This document shows positions 17,047 through 26,900 of a stretch of DNA of 64,000 nt, piece by piece. The notes beneath the pieces are model-generated. The model was not told where the DNA came from and did not search any database. It was given only the letters and a program-made list of their open reading frames with translations. The DNA comes from Dyella sp. A6. GTDB lineage: Bacteria > Pseudomonadota > Gammaproteobacteria > Xanthomonadales > Rhodanobacteraceae. The stretch lies in contig NZ_CP132911.1 of assembly GCF_036320485.1 (NCBI RefSeq), forward strand, positions 3,410,001 to 3,474,000. The letters are read 5' to 3'. Made by a program: the position numbers and the translations under genes. Each line of letters opens with the position of its first letter. Position 1 is the stretch's first letter.

Positions 17047-18273
17047 ATGGATATCTATCTCGTCGGCGGCGCGGTCCGCGACAAGCTGCTGGGACGGCCG
17101 GTGGTCGATCGTGACCATGTCGTGGTCGGCGCCGGGCCTGATGAGCTTCTGGCGCGCGGCTTCAAACCGGTAGGCAAGGACTTTCCGGTGTTCCTGCATC
17201 CGGATACCGGCGAGGAATATGCGCTGGCGCGCACCGAGCGCAAGAGCGGACGCGGCTATCACGGCTTCCTGTTCCAGGCCGACCCCACGATCACCCTGGA
17301 ACAGGACCTGGCGCGGCGCGATCTCACCATCAACGCCATCGCCGAAGACCAACAGGGCACATTGGTCGACCCCTATGGCGGCGTAGCCGACCTGCAGGCC
17401 CGCGTGCTGCGGCATGTGTCCAACGCCTTCGTGGAAGATCCGGTGCGCCTGCTGCGGGTGGCGCGCTTCGCCGCGCGTTTCGCCCCGCTGGGTTTCCGCG
17501 TGGCCGACGAAACCATGGAACTGCTGCGGCAGATGGTGCATGACGGCGAGGTGAACCACCTGGTGCCCGAACGGGTTTGGGCGGAAACGCGTCGTGCACT
17601 GGGCGAAGCGCAGCCTTCGGCCTTCCTGCGCGTGCTGCGCGAAAGCCATGCGCTGCGCGTGCTTTTCCCCGAAGTGGACGCACTCTACGGCGTACCGCAA
17701 CGCGCCGAGTATCACCCCGAGATCGATACCGGCATCCACCTGGAAATGGTGCTGGATGCCGCCGCCGCGATCGCCCCTGGCGACGACCTCGTCGGCTTCT
17801 GCGCGCTGACCCACGACCTCGGCAAGGCACTTACCCCCACCGACGAACTGCCGCGCCACATCGGTCACGAACTGCGCGGCGTGGCACCACTGCGCGGACT
17901 GGCGGCACGACTGAAGGTTCCCACCGAACACCTTGCGCTGGCGGAGATCGTCTGTCGCGAGCACCTCAACGCGCACCGTGCACTCGAGCTCAAGCCGGCC
18001 ACCGTGCTGCGCCTGCTGGGTGCGCTGGATGCACTGCGCCGGCCGCAGCGACTGGATGCCTTCCTCGCTGCCTGCCTGGCCGACAAGCGCGGGCGGCTGG
18101 ACCACGAACACGACGATTACCCGCAAGCCGATTACCTGCGCCGCGCCCGGGACGCGGCCAACGCCATCACGGCGGCACCGTTTGTCGCGCAAGGCATGCA
18201 AGGCCCGGCCATCGGCGCAGCCATGGAACGGGCGCGCATCTGCTCGATTGCGGCGGCCAAGACCGCCCCCTGA
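17047..18273 (+). CDS. cca: multifunctional CCA-adding tRNA nucleotidyltransferase
   Basis: Adds or repairs the 3'-CCA of tRNA; the gammaproteobacterial form also has 2',3'-cyclic phosphodiesterase and phosphatase activity. The protein has 408 residues (E. coli 412). The catalytic head is at 1-25 with GGAVRD and DRDHVVVG (the two metal-binding Asp), [10 protein letters not shown] is the ribose-recognition motif, and [12 protein letters not shown] is motif D. The HD-domain half contains [12 protein letters not shown] (about 255-266), so the phosphohydrolase activities should be retained. The start is fixed by the family N-terminus [12 protein letters not shown]. Confidence 0.95.
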   Translation: MDIYLVGGAVRDKLLGRPVVDRDHVVVGAGPDELLARGFKPVGKDFPVFLHPDTGEEYALARTERKSGRGYHGFLFQADPTITLEQDLARRDLTINAIAEDQQGTLVDPYGGVADLQARVLRHVSNAFVEDPVRLLRVARFAARFAPLGFRVADETMELLRQMVHDGEVNHLVPERVWAETRRALGEAQPSAFLRVLRESHALRVLFPEVDALYGVPQRAEYHPEIDTGIHLEMVLDAAAAIAPGDDLVGFCALTHDLGKALTPTDELPRHIGHELRGVAPLRGLAARLKVPTEHLALAEIVCREHLNAHRALELKPATVLRLLGALDALRRPQRLDAFLAACLADKRGRLDHEHDDYPQADYLRRARDAANAITAAPFVAQGMQGPAIGAAMERARICSIAAAKTAP

Positions 18274-18381
18274 AACATTGCCCACACCAGTTGGCGCCCG
18301 TTCAATGCAGCCATGACAAATGGCTGCGCATTGCCCAGACTTGTCAGCCATCAAGTTGCCACCCGCCCCGGAATACATCCT

Positions 18382-20656
18382 ATGCAGGTCCAAGGAAGAC
18401 TGGCCGCACTGCGCCGCGAGCATCCTTTACTCGCATTGTCTCTGGCCCTCTCGGGGCTGTGGCTGCTTCTCTATTCGCCATTGCTGTTCAGTTCCCACGT
18501 ACTACCGTGGGATGCGATCGACGAGTTCTATCCCACCGCATATTTCAACGCGCACAGCCTTCGCATGGGGCTCGCTCCTTGGTGGAATCCCTATATTTAC
18601 TCGGGCTTCCCACAAATTGCGGACCCTCAGGGCATGCTGTTCTCGCCGCTATTGATGGCATGGATGCTGTTGCGGCAAGCGCCTGGTGCCCACTGGTTCA
18701 CATGGGCCGTAGTTCTGCATCTGCTGATGGGGGGCCTCGCTATGCTGGCGCTGTTGCGCCGAAGCGGCGCTCGCGACTTCGGCGCACTGACCGGGGCGAT
18801 GGTATTCATGGCCGGCGGCGTCGCCTCATCGCGGCTCGAGCACGTTCCCATCGTGCTTGCCTATGCCTATGCACCCGTAGCGCTGCTTGCGCTACGCCAC
18901 TTTCTCGCCGAACCGGGCCTGCTCCGTGGACTCTTGCTTGGCCTGGCCGCAGGGGCGTTGGCCACGAACCTGGTGCAGGTTGCCTACCTGTTCGCACTGA
19001 TGATCACCGGCTATGCGCTCATCGCTAGCTTATGGCACTGGCGTCATTACGGTACCCAAACGCGCTGGCGTTACGGCATCGGGATGATCGCAGCCGTATG
19101 GCTGGCCGTCTGCATTGCCCTGCCGCAATTGCTGTTCAGTTGGGCCTTTATCAGCTTGTCCAACCGGAATGTGATGCCGCTGGCGGCCTCAGCAACCTCA
19201 TCCCTGCCGCTGCGAAGCCTGGTCAGCCTGCTTGACCCCAATGTATGGCATGCACTGAGTGGCCCCTACACGGGACCTGCCGACCGCGTCGAAGCATACT
19301 TTTACATCGGCGTCATGCCACTGCTGGTGCTATGCGGATTGGGAGCCGCGTGGCGATGCCCCGCACAGCGGCGACAACTGCTGTTTTTCGCCATCGTTGC
19401 CGTCGTGGCGACTCTTTACATGCTTGGCCTGCATGCGCCGTTCTACGGCTGGCTGTACCGCTGGATGCCCGGCATCCAGCATTTTCGCAGACCATCGGAT
19501 GCGGCCTATCTGCTGAACTTCGCCCTGGCGATATTTACCGGCCTGTCGGCCAGCCATTTCAGGCTGGACTCGAAGCGGTACGTCGGCATCTTGCTGATCA
19601 TCGCTACCATCGGGCTGGTGTGGGCCAGCTCGCAACTGCACGGTACCGAATCGCCATGGCGGGCTCATTCGCTGATTGCAGCACTCTTTGCCGTACTCGC
19701 CTGGTGGCGACTGCAACGCCTCGGAAGCCGTACCCGCACGGCGACATGGTTATTGCTATTACTGGTCGCCGACTACAGCTGCTTCAACCTCAACGGCAGT
19801 TTCAAAAGCTACCACAACATGGCACGCATGGTTCATGCGCGACGATACGGCAACTTTCCTGGCGCACCAATTGCAGAATGGGCATGGGTTCCTGAAGCCT
19901 CGCATCGAGACTATCGATGCACATGTATCCTGGGACAATTACGTCGTGTTGCGCGACATCCCTTCGACACAGGGCTACAACCCACTCCACTATGCGCTGT
20001 ACAACCAATGGTATGGCGCCCGGGACAACGGCAACCTGCCACGCGTCGATACCCCGTACAACCCATCTCCGGCTAGCCCTCTCAGTGACCTGTTGAGCGT
20101 GAACTATCTAGTCAAGGGCAAGACGCCTCAGGCAGCACCCTGGTCGCCTCCATCGGGTTACGTGCTGGTTTTCTCCGGGAAAACCACCGATGTGTGGCGC
20201 AATACCCGCGCCTACCCACGATTGCTCACGCCAGTCCGGGCAACCATCACCGCTCCTGGCAATGCCCCCGCTCCGCGGACCTTTGCCGAGACGAACTTTC
20301 GCAACCTCTTGTGGCTCACGCCGCGTGACGACGCCGACGCCCGCACGGCCCAGGTAGCGGCAACAACCTGCATCGGACGTATACGAGTGCTCTCCGCGCA
20401 GGCCAAGCCCACCCGTATTACGGTGGAGACACAAGGCAACGCCCCCGGTTGGCTGGTGCTCGGTGACATCGACTTCCCTGGATGGCAGGCTGATGTCGAC
20501 GGCACTACGACCCCGATCCATCGCGCCAACACCATGTTCCAGGCTGTATGCGTCCCGGCCGGCAATCACACGGTCACCTTTGCCTTCCATCCCTGGCATA
20601 TGGTGGCCCTAGCGATGCGCCAAGCATTTCATCAACGCGGCAACCGATTTCTATAA
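18382..20656 (+). pseudogene. YfhO-like large membrane protein, apparently frameshifted
   Basis: Multi-spanning membrane protein resembling the YfhO family, some members of which act as glycosyltransferases in lipid or teichoic-acid decoration. The first part (18382 to about 19820, 480 codons) has about 12 membrane segments and the family motif PWWNPYIYSGFPQIADPQG. From about 19820 the meaningful reading moves to the next frame (RDDTATFLAHQLQ, then IDAHVSWDNYV) and continues to TAA at 20656 with the C-terminal beta domain (PGWLVLGDIDFPGWQADVDG). The first frame runs on to 20076 with nonsense. An extra base or a 2-base loss near 19810-19835 explains it. GC is lower than in the neighbours, which suggests transfer. 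A sequencing error cannot be excluded. Confidence 0.72.
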
Positions 20657-20755
20657 CCGACGTATTCAGCGCTGGCGCCTGTCCAGCTTGTGCCCCACCC
20701 ACACCAGCACATTCGCGCAGCGGCGCGCGCAACAACTACAGCGCCAGCGTTTAGC

Positions 20756-21949
20756 TCAAAGACGTCCGCCCTGGTCAGCCGCCAGCAGCTCGGTCGATAG
20801 CGGCAGGACATCCAGACCACGCGCCAGGAGCATGGCCTGGAAGCGTTCGCCCATCTGGTCCGGCATGGTAAGCCGCTTCACTTCCTGCGCCAGCCGATAG
20901 CGGACGGCTTCGTCAGTCGCCTGAAGATAGGCGTCCTCGAAGGCCTGCGGCAGTCCGCTGCCGATCAGGAACTGGGATTGCGGCAGATAGGCGGCCACAC
21001 CGAACCCTGCGCTGTTGCCGGCCTCGGCCAGCGCGGTGAAGTCGACCGATGCGGTGAGGTCGTTGAGGCCCGGCAGCCACAGCGGGTCTGAATGTGCATA
21101 GTGGCGGTAATGCGCCATCAGGGTGCCGTCGCGACGTTCGGGCAGATAGAACTCGCGACGCACGTAACCGTAGTCGACGAACAGCATCACCCCATGGGTC
21201 AGCGTGCCGGCCACCGCCTGCATCCAGTACGGCAGCTGCGGCAGCACTTCCGAACGGTAGCCCTCGGCGAACGGCTCTCCAAGATCGCGCTCGACGTGAC
21301 GCACGGCACCAGCGACCAGCGCATCCGCCGGCCGATCGACGCGCAGCAGCGCGCCCTCGCCGCTCAGCGCCACGTGTTCCTCGTAGACCTCGCCCTCGCG
21401 GATCGCGAAACGGGTGGTCGGCAGGGCGTCGATCACCTCGTTGGCGAACAACACGCCCCGCCATTCCTGTTCGGGCGGACGGTCCAGCCAGGCCACACGC
21501 GCCGCCACGGCCGGCGGCAACGTTGCGGCAAGACGTTCGCGCTGCCGCTCGCGCAGGTCGGCGCTAGGCTCCAGGATCAGGTAACGACGCGGCATCGGGC
21601 CGTCGGTATCGAATGCTTTCAGCACGGCTTCGGCAAATGCGCCGCTGCCACCGCCCAGCTCCAGGAAATCCGCATCGTCTCCCAGCGCGTCAAGCACCGG
21701 ACGCAGCGTGTTCGCCACGCAGCGCGCGAACAGCTCGCCCAGCTCCGGCGCGGTGACGAAGTCGCCGGCTTCGCCGAACTTGGCCTTGCCCGCGCTGTAA
21801 TAGCCCAGCCCGGGCGCATACAGGCAGCGCTCCATGTACTGCGCGAACGACAACGGGCCCTGCGATACGATCAGCTCGCGTACGTGCTGCAGCAGTCGCT
21901 CGGAGTGGTCGCGCTCGTCGGCGCCGGGTTCGGGAAGGCGGGAGGACAT
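20756..21949 (-). CDS. MidA/NDUFAF7-like class I SAM-dependent methyltransferase (DUF185)
   Basis: Methyltransferase of the family whose mitochondrial member dimethylates an Arg of complex I; the bacterial target is unproven. The protein has 397 residues. FAQYMERCLYAPGLGYYS (about 35-52) and GDFVTAPELGELF are the family N-terminal signature. The SAM site is FLELGGGSGAFAEAVL (about 115-130), and LFANEVIDALP (about 190) is the strongly conserved catalytic-face motif. VDYGYVRREFY follows. Starts at 21949, 21961 or 22000 are all possible; none has a strong ribosome-binding site, and 21949 is the most conservative. It converges on the frameshifted YfhO-like gene. Confidence 0.9.
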   Translation of the reverse strand: MSSRLPEPGADERDHSERLLQHVRELIVSQGPLSFAQYMERCLYAPGLGYYSAGKAKFGEAGDFVTAPELGELFARCVANTLRPVLDALGDDADFLELGGGSGAFAEAVLKAFDTDGPMPRRYLILEPSADLRERQRERLAATLPPAVAARVAWLDRPPEQEWRGVLFANEVIDALPTTRFAIREGEVYEEHVALSGEGALLRVDRPADALVAGAVRHVERDLGEPFAEGYRSEVLPQLPYWMQAVAGTLTHGVMLFVDYGYVRREFYLPERRDGTLMAHYRHYAHSDPLWLPGLNDLTASVDFTALAEAGNSAGFGVAAYLPQSQFLIGSGLPQAFEDAYLQATDEAVRYRLAQEVKRLTMPDQMGERFQAMLLARGLDVLPLSTELLAADQGGRL

Positions 21950-22032
21950 GCGTTGCGCCATCGTCTGCAAAGACGTCAAGGATAGCCGATGCACCCGCAT
22001 GCCCACCTGCATGACCGGCAAAGCGACGCCCG

Positions 22033-22075
22033 TCACCGGCAACGCTCCCGGGGGAGCGGGGCGCGTTGCCGGTGA
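22033..22075 (-). terminator. nested hairpin after the second TonB receptor gene
   Basis: A 13-bp perfect stem (TCACCGGCAACGC and its complement, 22033-22045 with 22063-22075) encloses or competes with a second hairpin, GCTCCC-GG-GGGAGC (22044-22057). It begins about 22 nt after the receptor stop on the minus strand. There is no U-run. Confidence 0.55.
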
Positions 22076-22096
22076 TGGGACGTCAGGGGTGAACGG

Positions 22097-24259
22097 TCAG
22101 AAGTCCTTCTGCAGGCTCAGGTACAGGCCACGCCGTGGCCCGAACTGCGGCGCACCCACGCCGATGCCGGTACCGTCGCGCAGCTCGTAGCTGCGATCCA
22201 GCGCATTGATCAGCGCCAGCTGGGTGTGCAGCTTGCCCGTGCTCCGGAAGTCGAAGTCGTGGGACACGCTGAGGTTGAGCTGGAAATAGTCCGGCATCGA
22301 GGCGCCGTTCGGCACCGAGCTGTCGCGGCGCAGGCCGGTGCCGAACAGGTAGTCGGCGCCGACGCGCGTGGCATCGCCCAGCGCGTAGTTGATGCCGCCG
22401 GACGAGGTATACGTCTGGTTGTGGTCGAGGAAGATGTAATGGTCGGCGATGTAGGCCAGGTCGACCGGGTCGAAGTTGTACTGGCTGGTGATCACGCGCT
22501 CGCCCATGGCCTGGCTGGCGGCGAAGTTGAAGTAGGCGCTGAGCGGACCGCTGTCGTAGTTGGCGGTGAACTCCACGCCCTTCACGCGCCCCTTGGCGTA
22601 GTTGAAGGTGGAGTACACCAGCGCCGCACCGAACTGGCCTTCGTCCTGCAGCCGGTGCACCCGACGGTAATAGGTGTCCAGCCCCAGCGTGAGGCCGTTG
22701 CCGAACTGCTGCTGGACGCCGGCGTCGAAGTAGTCGCTGCGCTCGGCCAGCGGCGTGTTGTCGCCGTTGTCGGACAGCGCATTGGTGGTGCCCGCGAACT
22801 TCTGGATGTTGGCGGTGGTGATCGCCTCGGTGGCCGGCGGCGTGAAGTAACGCGAATAGCCCGCGTGCAGCGTGGTGTTGGCGCCAGCCTGGTAGACCAG
22901 GCCCAGCCGCGGGCTGAGCTGGCTTTCGGTGCGGAATGCCTTGTACATGTCGCCACGCAGGCCATAGTTCACGGTCAGGTTCTGGCCGATGCTCCATTCG
23001 TCCTGCACGTAAGCCGACCAGGTCTTGGCGACAACACGGTTGGTGTCGATGATGTCGAGTGGGGTGGTGCTGGTCTGGTTGCCGGCGGCATCGGCCGGGA
23101 ATACCCATGAGTCATTGACGCTTGGCGCACTCTCGTAGCTGCCGTACAGGCCATAGCGCAGGGTGTGGTCGTCGCCCAGCGGCGTGGCGAAATCGGCCTG
23201 CATCGTGCTGGCGCGGTTGCTGCGGGAAATGGCCGAGGCCACGCCGTTGAACATCAGGTCACCGACCACGTCCGGCGAAAAATCGAGACTGGAATAACGC
23301 TGGCCCAGCGAAACCTGATAATCGGTCGCTCCCAGCTTGCCCTGCAGCGACAGTACGCCGAAACGCGTCTGCTCCTGCTGCTGTTCGTTGAGATTGGCCG
23401 AATTGAAGCCGGTGCGGTCCAGGTACTGGAAGGCCGGCTGCTGGTTCGGGTTGTCGGGAATCTCGAACCGGTTGTTGGCCATGCCGAACATGAAGCTCAG
23501 GCGCGTGTCGTTGTCGATCAGGTAGGAGATGTCGCCGAACGCCTTCACCTGGTTGGTGTGGTCATGGATGGCCTTCCGGCTGGAGGTCGGATTCTCGATG
23601 CCGGCATCGTTCTCCATGTAGTTGGCGGTCAGGAAATAGCTCCAGCGGTCGTGGCTGCCCCAGACCGAGGCGTTCGGGTTCAGCGTGCCAAACGAGCCAC
23701 CGGTGATGCCCACGCTGCCGCCATTGCCAAGGTCGTGGCCGCTCTTGGTGGTGATGTCCACCACCGCCGCGGTACGCAGGCCGTACTGTGCCGGCAGGGC
23801 GCCGTCGAGCAGCTTCACGCTCTGAATGGTGCGCGCGTCCAGGGTCTGGCCGAAGCCGGAGATCGACTCGGGAATGATCACGCCATTGATGCGGTACTGC
23901 AGGTTCGCATGGTCGCCGCGCACATGCAGGCCACCATAGGAATCCTGCACCACGCCCGGCGCCTGCAGCACGACCTGGTTGAGCGGCGTGGACGCGCCCA
24001 GCGGCAGCTGCTTGATCGCCTTCTGGTTGATCACGTACTGGCTGGAGCCAGTGTCCGGCGAGAGGGCATTGCGCTCCTGATCCAGCGCTGCGCTGACATC
24101 CACCGTGGTCAGGTTCTTCGCATGCTGCGGAGATGCCGGGCTGCCGACCGCAGCGGATGGGGCCGATGGGGCGGCCACGGGAACCGTATCGGAGGTGGCG
24201 GCGAAAGCAGGCGCCCCAAAGACAAGGGCGAGACTCAAGGCGAGCGGGGTGAGTTTCAT
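22097..24259 (-). CDS. TonB-dependent receptor, predicted zinc-regulated (ZnuD-like)
   Basis: Outer-membrane importer of 720 residues. It has a signal peptide of about 20 residues (ends APAFAA), then an Ala/Pro/Ser-rich spacer. The plug contains KNLTTVDVSAALD, NQVVLQAPGVVQDSYGGLHVRG, RINGVIIPESISGFGQ and the TonB-receptor motif VKLLDGALPAQYGLRTAAVVDITTK. The barrel ends in GPRRGLYLSLQKDF. Its length is far below the 972-residue receptor and typical of metal or cofactor receptors. The upstream 18-bp palindrome matches the core of Zur operators, so zinc uptake is the leading hypothesis. The plug sequence alone does not prove the substrate; no His-rich loop is evident. The start at 24259 is defined by the signal peptide. 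Confidence 0.9.
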   Translation of the reverse strand: MKLTPLALSLALVFGAPAFAATSDTVPVAAPSAPSAAVGSPASPQHAKNLTTVDVSAALDQERNALSPDTGSSQYVINQKAIKQLPLGASTPLNQVVLQAPGVVQDSYGGLHVRGDHANLQYRINGVIIPESISGFGQTLDARTIQSVKLLDGALPAQYGLRTAAVVDITTKSGHDLGNGGSVGITGGSFGTLNPNASVWGSHDRWSYFLTANYMENDAGIENPTSSRKAIHDHTNQVKAFGDISYLIDNDTRLSFMFGMANNRFEIPDNPNQQPAFQYLDRTGFNSANLNEQQQEQTRFGVLSLQGKLGATDYQVSLGQRYSSLDFSPDVVGDLMFNGVASAISRSNRASTMQADFATPLGDDHTLRYGLYGSYESAPSVNDSWVFPADAAGNQTSTTPLDIIDTNRVVAKTWSAYVQDEWSIGQNLTVNYGLRGDMYKAFRTESQLSPRLGLVYQAGANTTLHAGYSRYFTPPATEAITTANIQKFAGTTNALSDNGDNTPLAERSDYFDAGVQQQFGNGLTLGLDTYYRRVHRLQDEGQFGAALVYSTFNYAKGRVKGVEFTANYDSGPLSAYFNFAASQAMGERVITSQYNFDPVDLAYIADHYIFLDHNQTYTSSGGINYALGDATRVGADYLFGTGLRRDSSVPNGASMPDYFQLNLSVSHDFDFRSTGKLHTQLALINALDRSYELRDGTGIGVGAPQFGPRRGLYLSLQKDF

Positions 24260-24294
24260 GTGGGGGAAGTTCCAGACAGGACGGGGCAACAATT

Positions 24295-24312
24295 GCAATG
24301 TTATAACATTGC
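24295..24312 (-). promoter_or_regulatory. Zur-box-like palindrome upstream of the TonB receptor
   Basis: Perfect 18-bp palindrome GCAATGTTATAACATTGC, 35 nt before the receptor start. The central ATGTTATAACAT is the core of published proteobacterial Zur sites. It contains a TATAAC hexamer that could be the -10 box, so a bound repressor would block RNA polymerase. The divergent EcsC-like gene starts 122 nt to the other side and could also be affected. Confidence 0.7.
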
Positions 24313-24434
24313 CATCATGCCGCCATAACCGCCTGTACCGGAAGTCACATCCCGTACATCTGCTGCCGTTCGAGCGTCCTTCACACCCAATGGTCCAGCA
24401 TGAGGCTCCTTTACCGCCGCCTGCTGGACACCGC

Positions 24435-25142
24435 ATGTCCAAACCGCCCGCATCACCCACGGCCTCCCTGCCTGCCGTGATCGACCCGGACGACCCCAGC
24501 AGCCGGGTCACCCGCGCGATCCTCGATTTCGTCAGCCACATCCCCGACAGCGGGGTGCATGGCAATCCGCATCCCGAAGTGGAGGCGCGACGGCTGGCGA
24601 ATCGCGCGGCCCAGTGCGCGGCGCTCACGGCCGGCTCGCTCGCGCTTCCGCCAGGACCGCTGGGCTGGCTCACGGTACTGCCCGAGCTGCTGGCCATCTG
24701 GAAAATCCAGGCGCAGCTGGTCAGCGATATCGCCGCCGCCTACGGCCGTCATGCCGAACTGGGGCGCGAACAGATGCTGTGGTGCCTGTTCCGCCACACC
24801 ACCGCGCAGGCCTTCCGCGACGTGGCGGTCCGCATGGGCGACCGGCTGCTGTTCCGCCCGTTGTCGTACGGCATGATCGAGCGCATCGCCAAACAGATCG
24901 GCGTGAAGCTCAGCCGTCGCGCGCTGGGCGAGGGTCTGTCGCGCTGGATGCCGGTCGTCGGCGCACTGGGCGTGGGTGCCTATGCCTACTACGACACCGG
25001 CCAGGTCGCGGCCACCACCATCGCGATGATGAAGCAGGGCTTCGATGTGATGGATACCGCTGCGGACACGCAGCCCGCAGCCACGACAAAACACGTCCCC
25101 GCAAGGAAAGCCCAGCGTCGCGGCAAACCGGACGCGAAATAG
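24435..25142 (+). CDS. EcsC/DUF697-like protein, unknown function
   Basis: 235 residues. The central part (PPGPLGWLTVLPELLAIWK, then QAQLVSDIAAAYGRHAELG) and the late glycine-rich hydrophobic segment (PVVGALGVGAYAYYDTGQVA) resemble the EcsC or DUF697 type, in which an amphipathic helical body is followed by a membrane-active stretch. The function is unknown, and the assignment rests on pattern only. The tail is Lys/Arg-rich (KHVPARKAQRRGK). An alternative ATG at 24390 would add 15 residues. It is divergent from the zinc-type TonB receptor and 70 nt before the SDR on the same strand. Confidence 0.62.
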   Translation: MSKPPASPTASLPAVIDPDDPSSRVTRAILDFVSHIPDSGVHGNPHPEVEARRLANRAAQCAALTAGSLALPPGPLGWLTVLPELLAIWKIQAQLVSDIAAAYGRHAELGREQMLWCLFRHTTAQAFRDVAVRMGDRLLFRPLSYGMIERIAKQIGVKLSRRALGEGLSRWMPVVGALGVGAYAYYDTGQVAATTIAMMKQGFDVMDTAADTQPAATTKHVPARKAQRRGKPDAK

Positions 25143-25212
25143 CACCTGCAGATGACGCACCCGCCGCATTGCGGCAAGCTGCCTGTCTGAACCAACGTCG
25201 CAGGAGTTCCAC

Positions 25213-25959
25213 ATGAAGCCAGGCCAGCAGCGTCCCGTCGTGCTGATCACCGGCGCGGGCAAACGGGTCGGCGCGGCGATCGCGCGCACCCTGCACGCTG
25301 CCGGCTACGACCTGGCCCTGCATTGTCGTCGATCGGTCGCCGAGGCCGAGGCACTGGCTGGCGAGCTGGAGCAGCAGCGTGCCGACAGCACCCTGGTGCT
25401 GCAGGCCGAACTGGCCAACATCGATGCCTTGCCGGCGCTGGTCGACGTGCTGCTCGCACGCTTCGGCCGGCTGGACGGGCTGGTCAACAACGCTTCGGCG
25501 TTCTATCCCACCCCGGTCGGAACCGCCACTGCGGCCCAATGGAACGAACTGTTCGCGTCCAACGCGCAGGCACCGTTCTTTCTTGCCCAGGCCGCGACAC
25601 CCGCACTGCGCGACAGCGGCGGCGCCATCGTGAACCTGGTGGACATCTACGCCGAACGCCCGCTCGCCGACCACCCGCTCTACTGCATGGCCAAGGCCGC
25701 GCTGGCGGCGATGACCCGGGCGCTGGCGCTGGATCTGGCACCAGTTGTCCGCGTGAACGGCGTGGCACCGGGCGCCGTGCTCTGGCCCAGCGAAGGCAAG
25801 ACCTACGACGATCAGGACGCGCTGCTGTCGCGCACCCCGCTGAAGCGCAGCGGCTCGCCCGACGATGTCGCCGGCGCGGTGCTGTGGCTGCTGCGCGACG
25901 CGCCCTTCGTCACCGGCCAGATCCTGCCGGTGGATGGCGGCCGCACCCTGTCTGTATAG
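25213..25959 (+). CDS. folM: pteridine reductase-like SDR (FolM type)
   Basis: NADPH-dependent short-chain reductase of 248 residues resembling pteridine reductase/dihydromonapterin reductase, which reduces dihydrobiopterin- or dihydromonapterin-type pterins. The cofactor motif TGAGKRVGAAIA (about 13-24), with Lys-Arg in place of the usual Ser/Gly, and HCRRSVAEAEAL (phosphate-binding Arg residues) are the pteridine-reductase pattern. VNNASAFYPTPVG and catalytic Y-CMA-K (about 158-162) follow. AGGAG lies 8 nt before the ATG. folK and folB lie 4-7 kb away but in other transcription units. Family confidence is good; the exact pterin substrate is inferred. Confidence 0.85.
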   Translation: MKPGQQRPVVLITGAGKRVGAAIARTLHAAGYDLALHCRRSVAEAEALAGELEQQRADSTLVLQAELANIDALPALVDVLLARFGRLDGLVNNASAFYPTPVGTATAAQWNELFASNAQAPFFLAQAATPALRDSGGAIVNLVDIYAERPLADHPLYCMAKAALAAMTRALALDLAPVVRVNGVAPGAVLWPSEGKTYDDQDALLSRTPLKRSGSPDDVAGAVLWLLRDAPFVTGQILPVDGGRTLSV

Positions 25960-26069
25960 CCCTTCCGCAGCCATCTGGAGATCCCGCGATCGGCGCGGTA
26001 GCGGAACGGGGTCCGCCCGACGCGCGACCTGCAATACAATGGCTGCGAATTCCCTCGGAAGCCCGCCCC

Positions 26070-26897
26070 ATGACTTACTGCGTCGGAATCCAAGTCGAAG
26101 AAGGCTTGGTTTTCGCCTCGGACACGCGTACCAGCGCGTCGTTCGACGACGTGCGCGTGCACACCAAGATGCACGTCTTCGATTTTCCGGGCGAGTGCAG
26201 CTTCGTACTGATGTCGGCGGGCAACCTCGGCACCACGCAGGCCGTCGTGTCGCGTCTGCAGCGCGACCTGGACGACGGCGCAGCCGTGTCCCTGCGTACC
26301 TTCCGGCACCTGTTCGAGGCTGCCGAGTATGTGGGCCGCGCGCTGGTGGCCGCCCAGGCGCAGGTATCCGTCGCCGCACAGCAGAACGGCGTCAGCGTGG
26401 AATCCACCTTGATTCTCGGCGGCCAGATCGCCGGCGAATCGCCCGGCCTGTTCCTGATCTACCCGCTGGGCAACTGCATCGCCGCGTCGCCGGAGACGCC
26501 TTACCTGCAGATCGGCGAGTCGAAGTACGGCAAGCCGATCCTGGATCGCATCATCCGCAACGACACCACGCTGGAAGACGCTTCGCGCTGTGCCCTGGTC
26601 TCGCTCGACTCGACGATCCGCTCCAACGTATCGGTGGGCCTGCCGATCGACCTGGCGCTGCTGCGCGCCGGCGAACTCAAGCTGGGCGAACGCATGCGGC
26701 TGGATGCGGACACCCCGCTGTACCAGGAGATACACGAGAACTGGTCGCTCAAGTTGGAAGCCGCCGTGCGCAGCCTGCCCCACTTTCCGTGGGAGCGAGC
26801 CGCGGGCCTGCCTGACACGCCACCGGCCCAGGCCCAACGTCCGGCCACGCCAAACGAAGAAGCGATGGCCAACCAGGCCGCGCAGCAACAGCAGTAA
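26070..26897 (+). CDS. Anbu-type proteasome-like protease
   Basis: Bacterial proteasome-homologue (Ntn-hydrolase) of the Anbu class, related to HslV and the 20S beta subunit; cytoplasmic. The protein has 275 residues. It starts MTYCVGIQVEEGLVFASDTRT: removal of Met exposes Thr1 as nucleophile, and SD-TRT is the proteasome-type Asp region. KMHVFDFPGECSFVLMSAGNL, STLILGGQIAGE and FLIYPLGN are typical Anbu strands. The C-terminal 35 residues are a Gln/Pro-rich tail. No ATPase partner is adjacent. It converges with the alpha-E/ATP-grasp pair (3-nt gap), the association seen in many genomes and taken to mark a peptide-ligation and degradation system. Confidence 0.9.
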   Translation: MTYCVGIQVEEGLVFASDTRTSASFDDVRVHTKMHVFDFPGECSFVLMSAGNLGTTQAVVSRLQRDLDDGAAVSLRTFRHLFEAAEYVGRALVAAQAQVSVAAQQNGVSVESTLILGGQIAGESPGLFLIYPLGNCIAASPETPYLQIGESKYGKPILDRIIRNDTTLEDASRCALVSLDSTIRSNVSVGLPIDLALLRAGELKLGERMRLDADTPLYQEIHENWSLKLEAAVRSLPHFPWERAAGLPDTPPAQAQRPATPNEEAMANQAAQQQQ

Positions 26898-26900
26898 CGG

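Noticed and set aside
20668..20750. Distant 9-bp inverted repeat CGCTGGCGC / GCGCCAGCG after the YfhO-like gene
   Set aside because: The loop would be about 62 nt; too long for a terminator and probably chance in GC-rich DNA.
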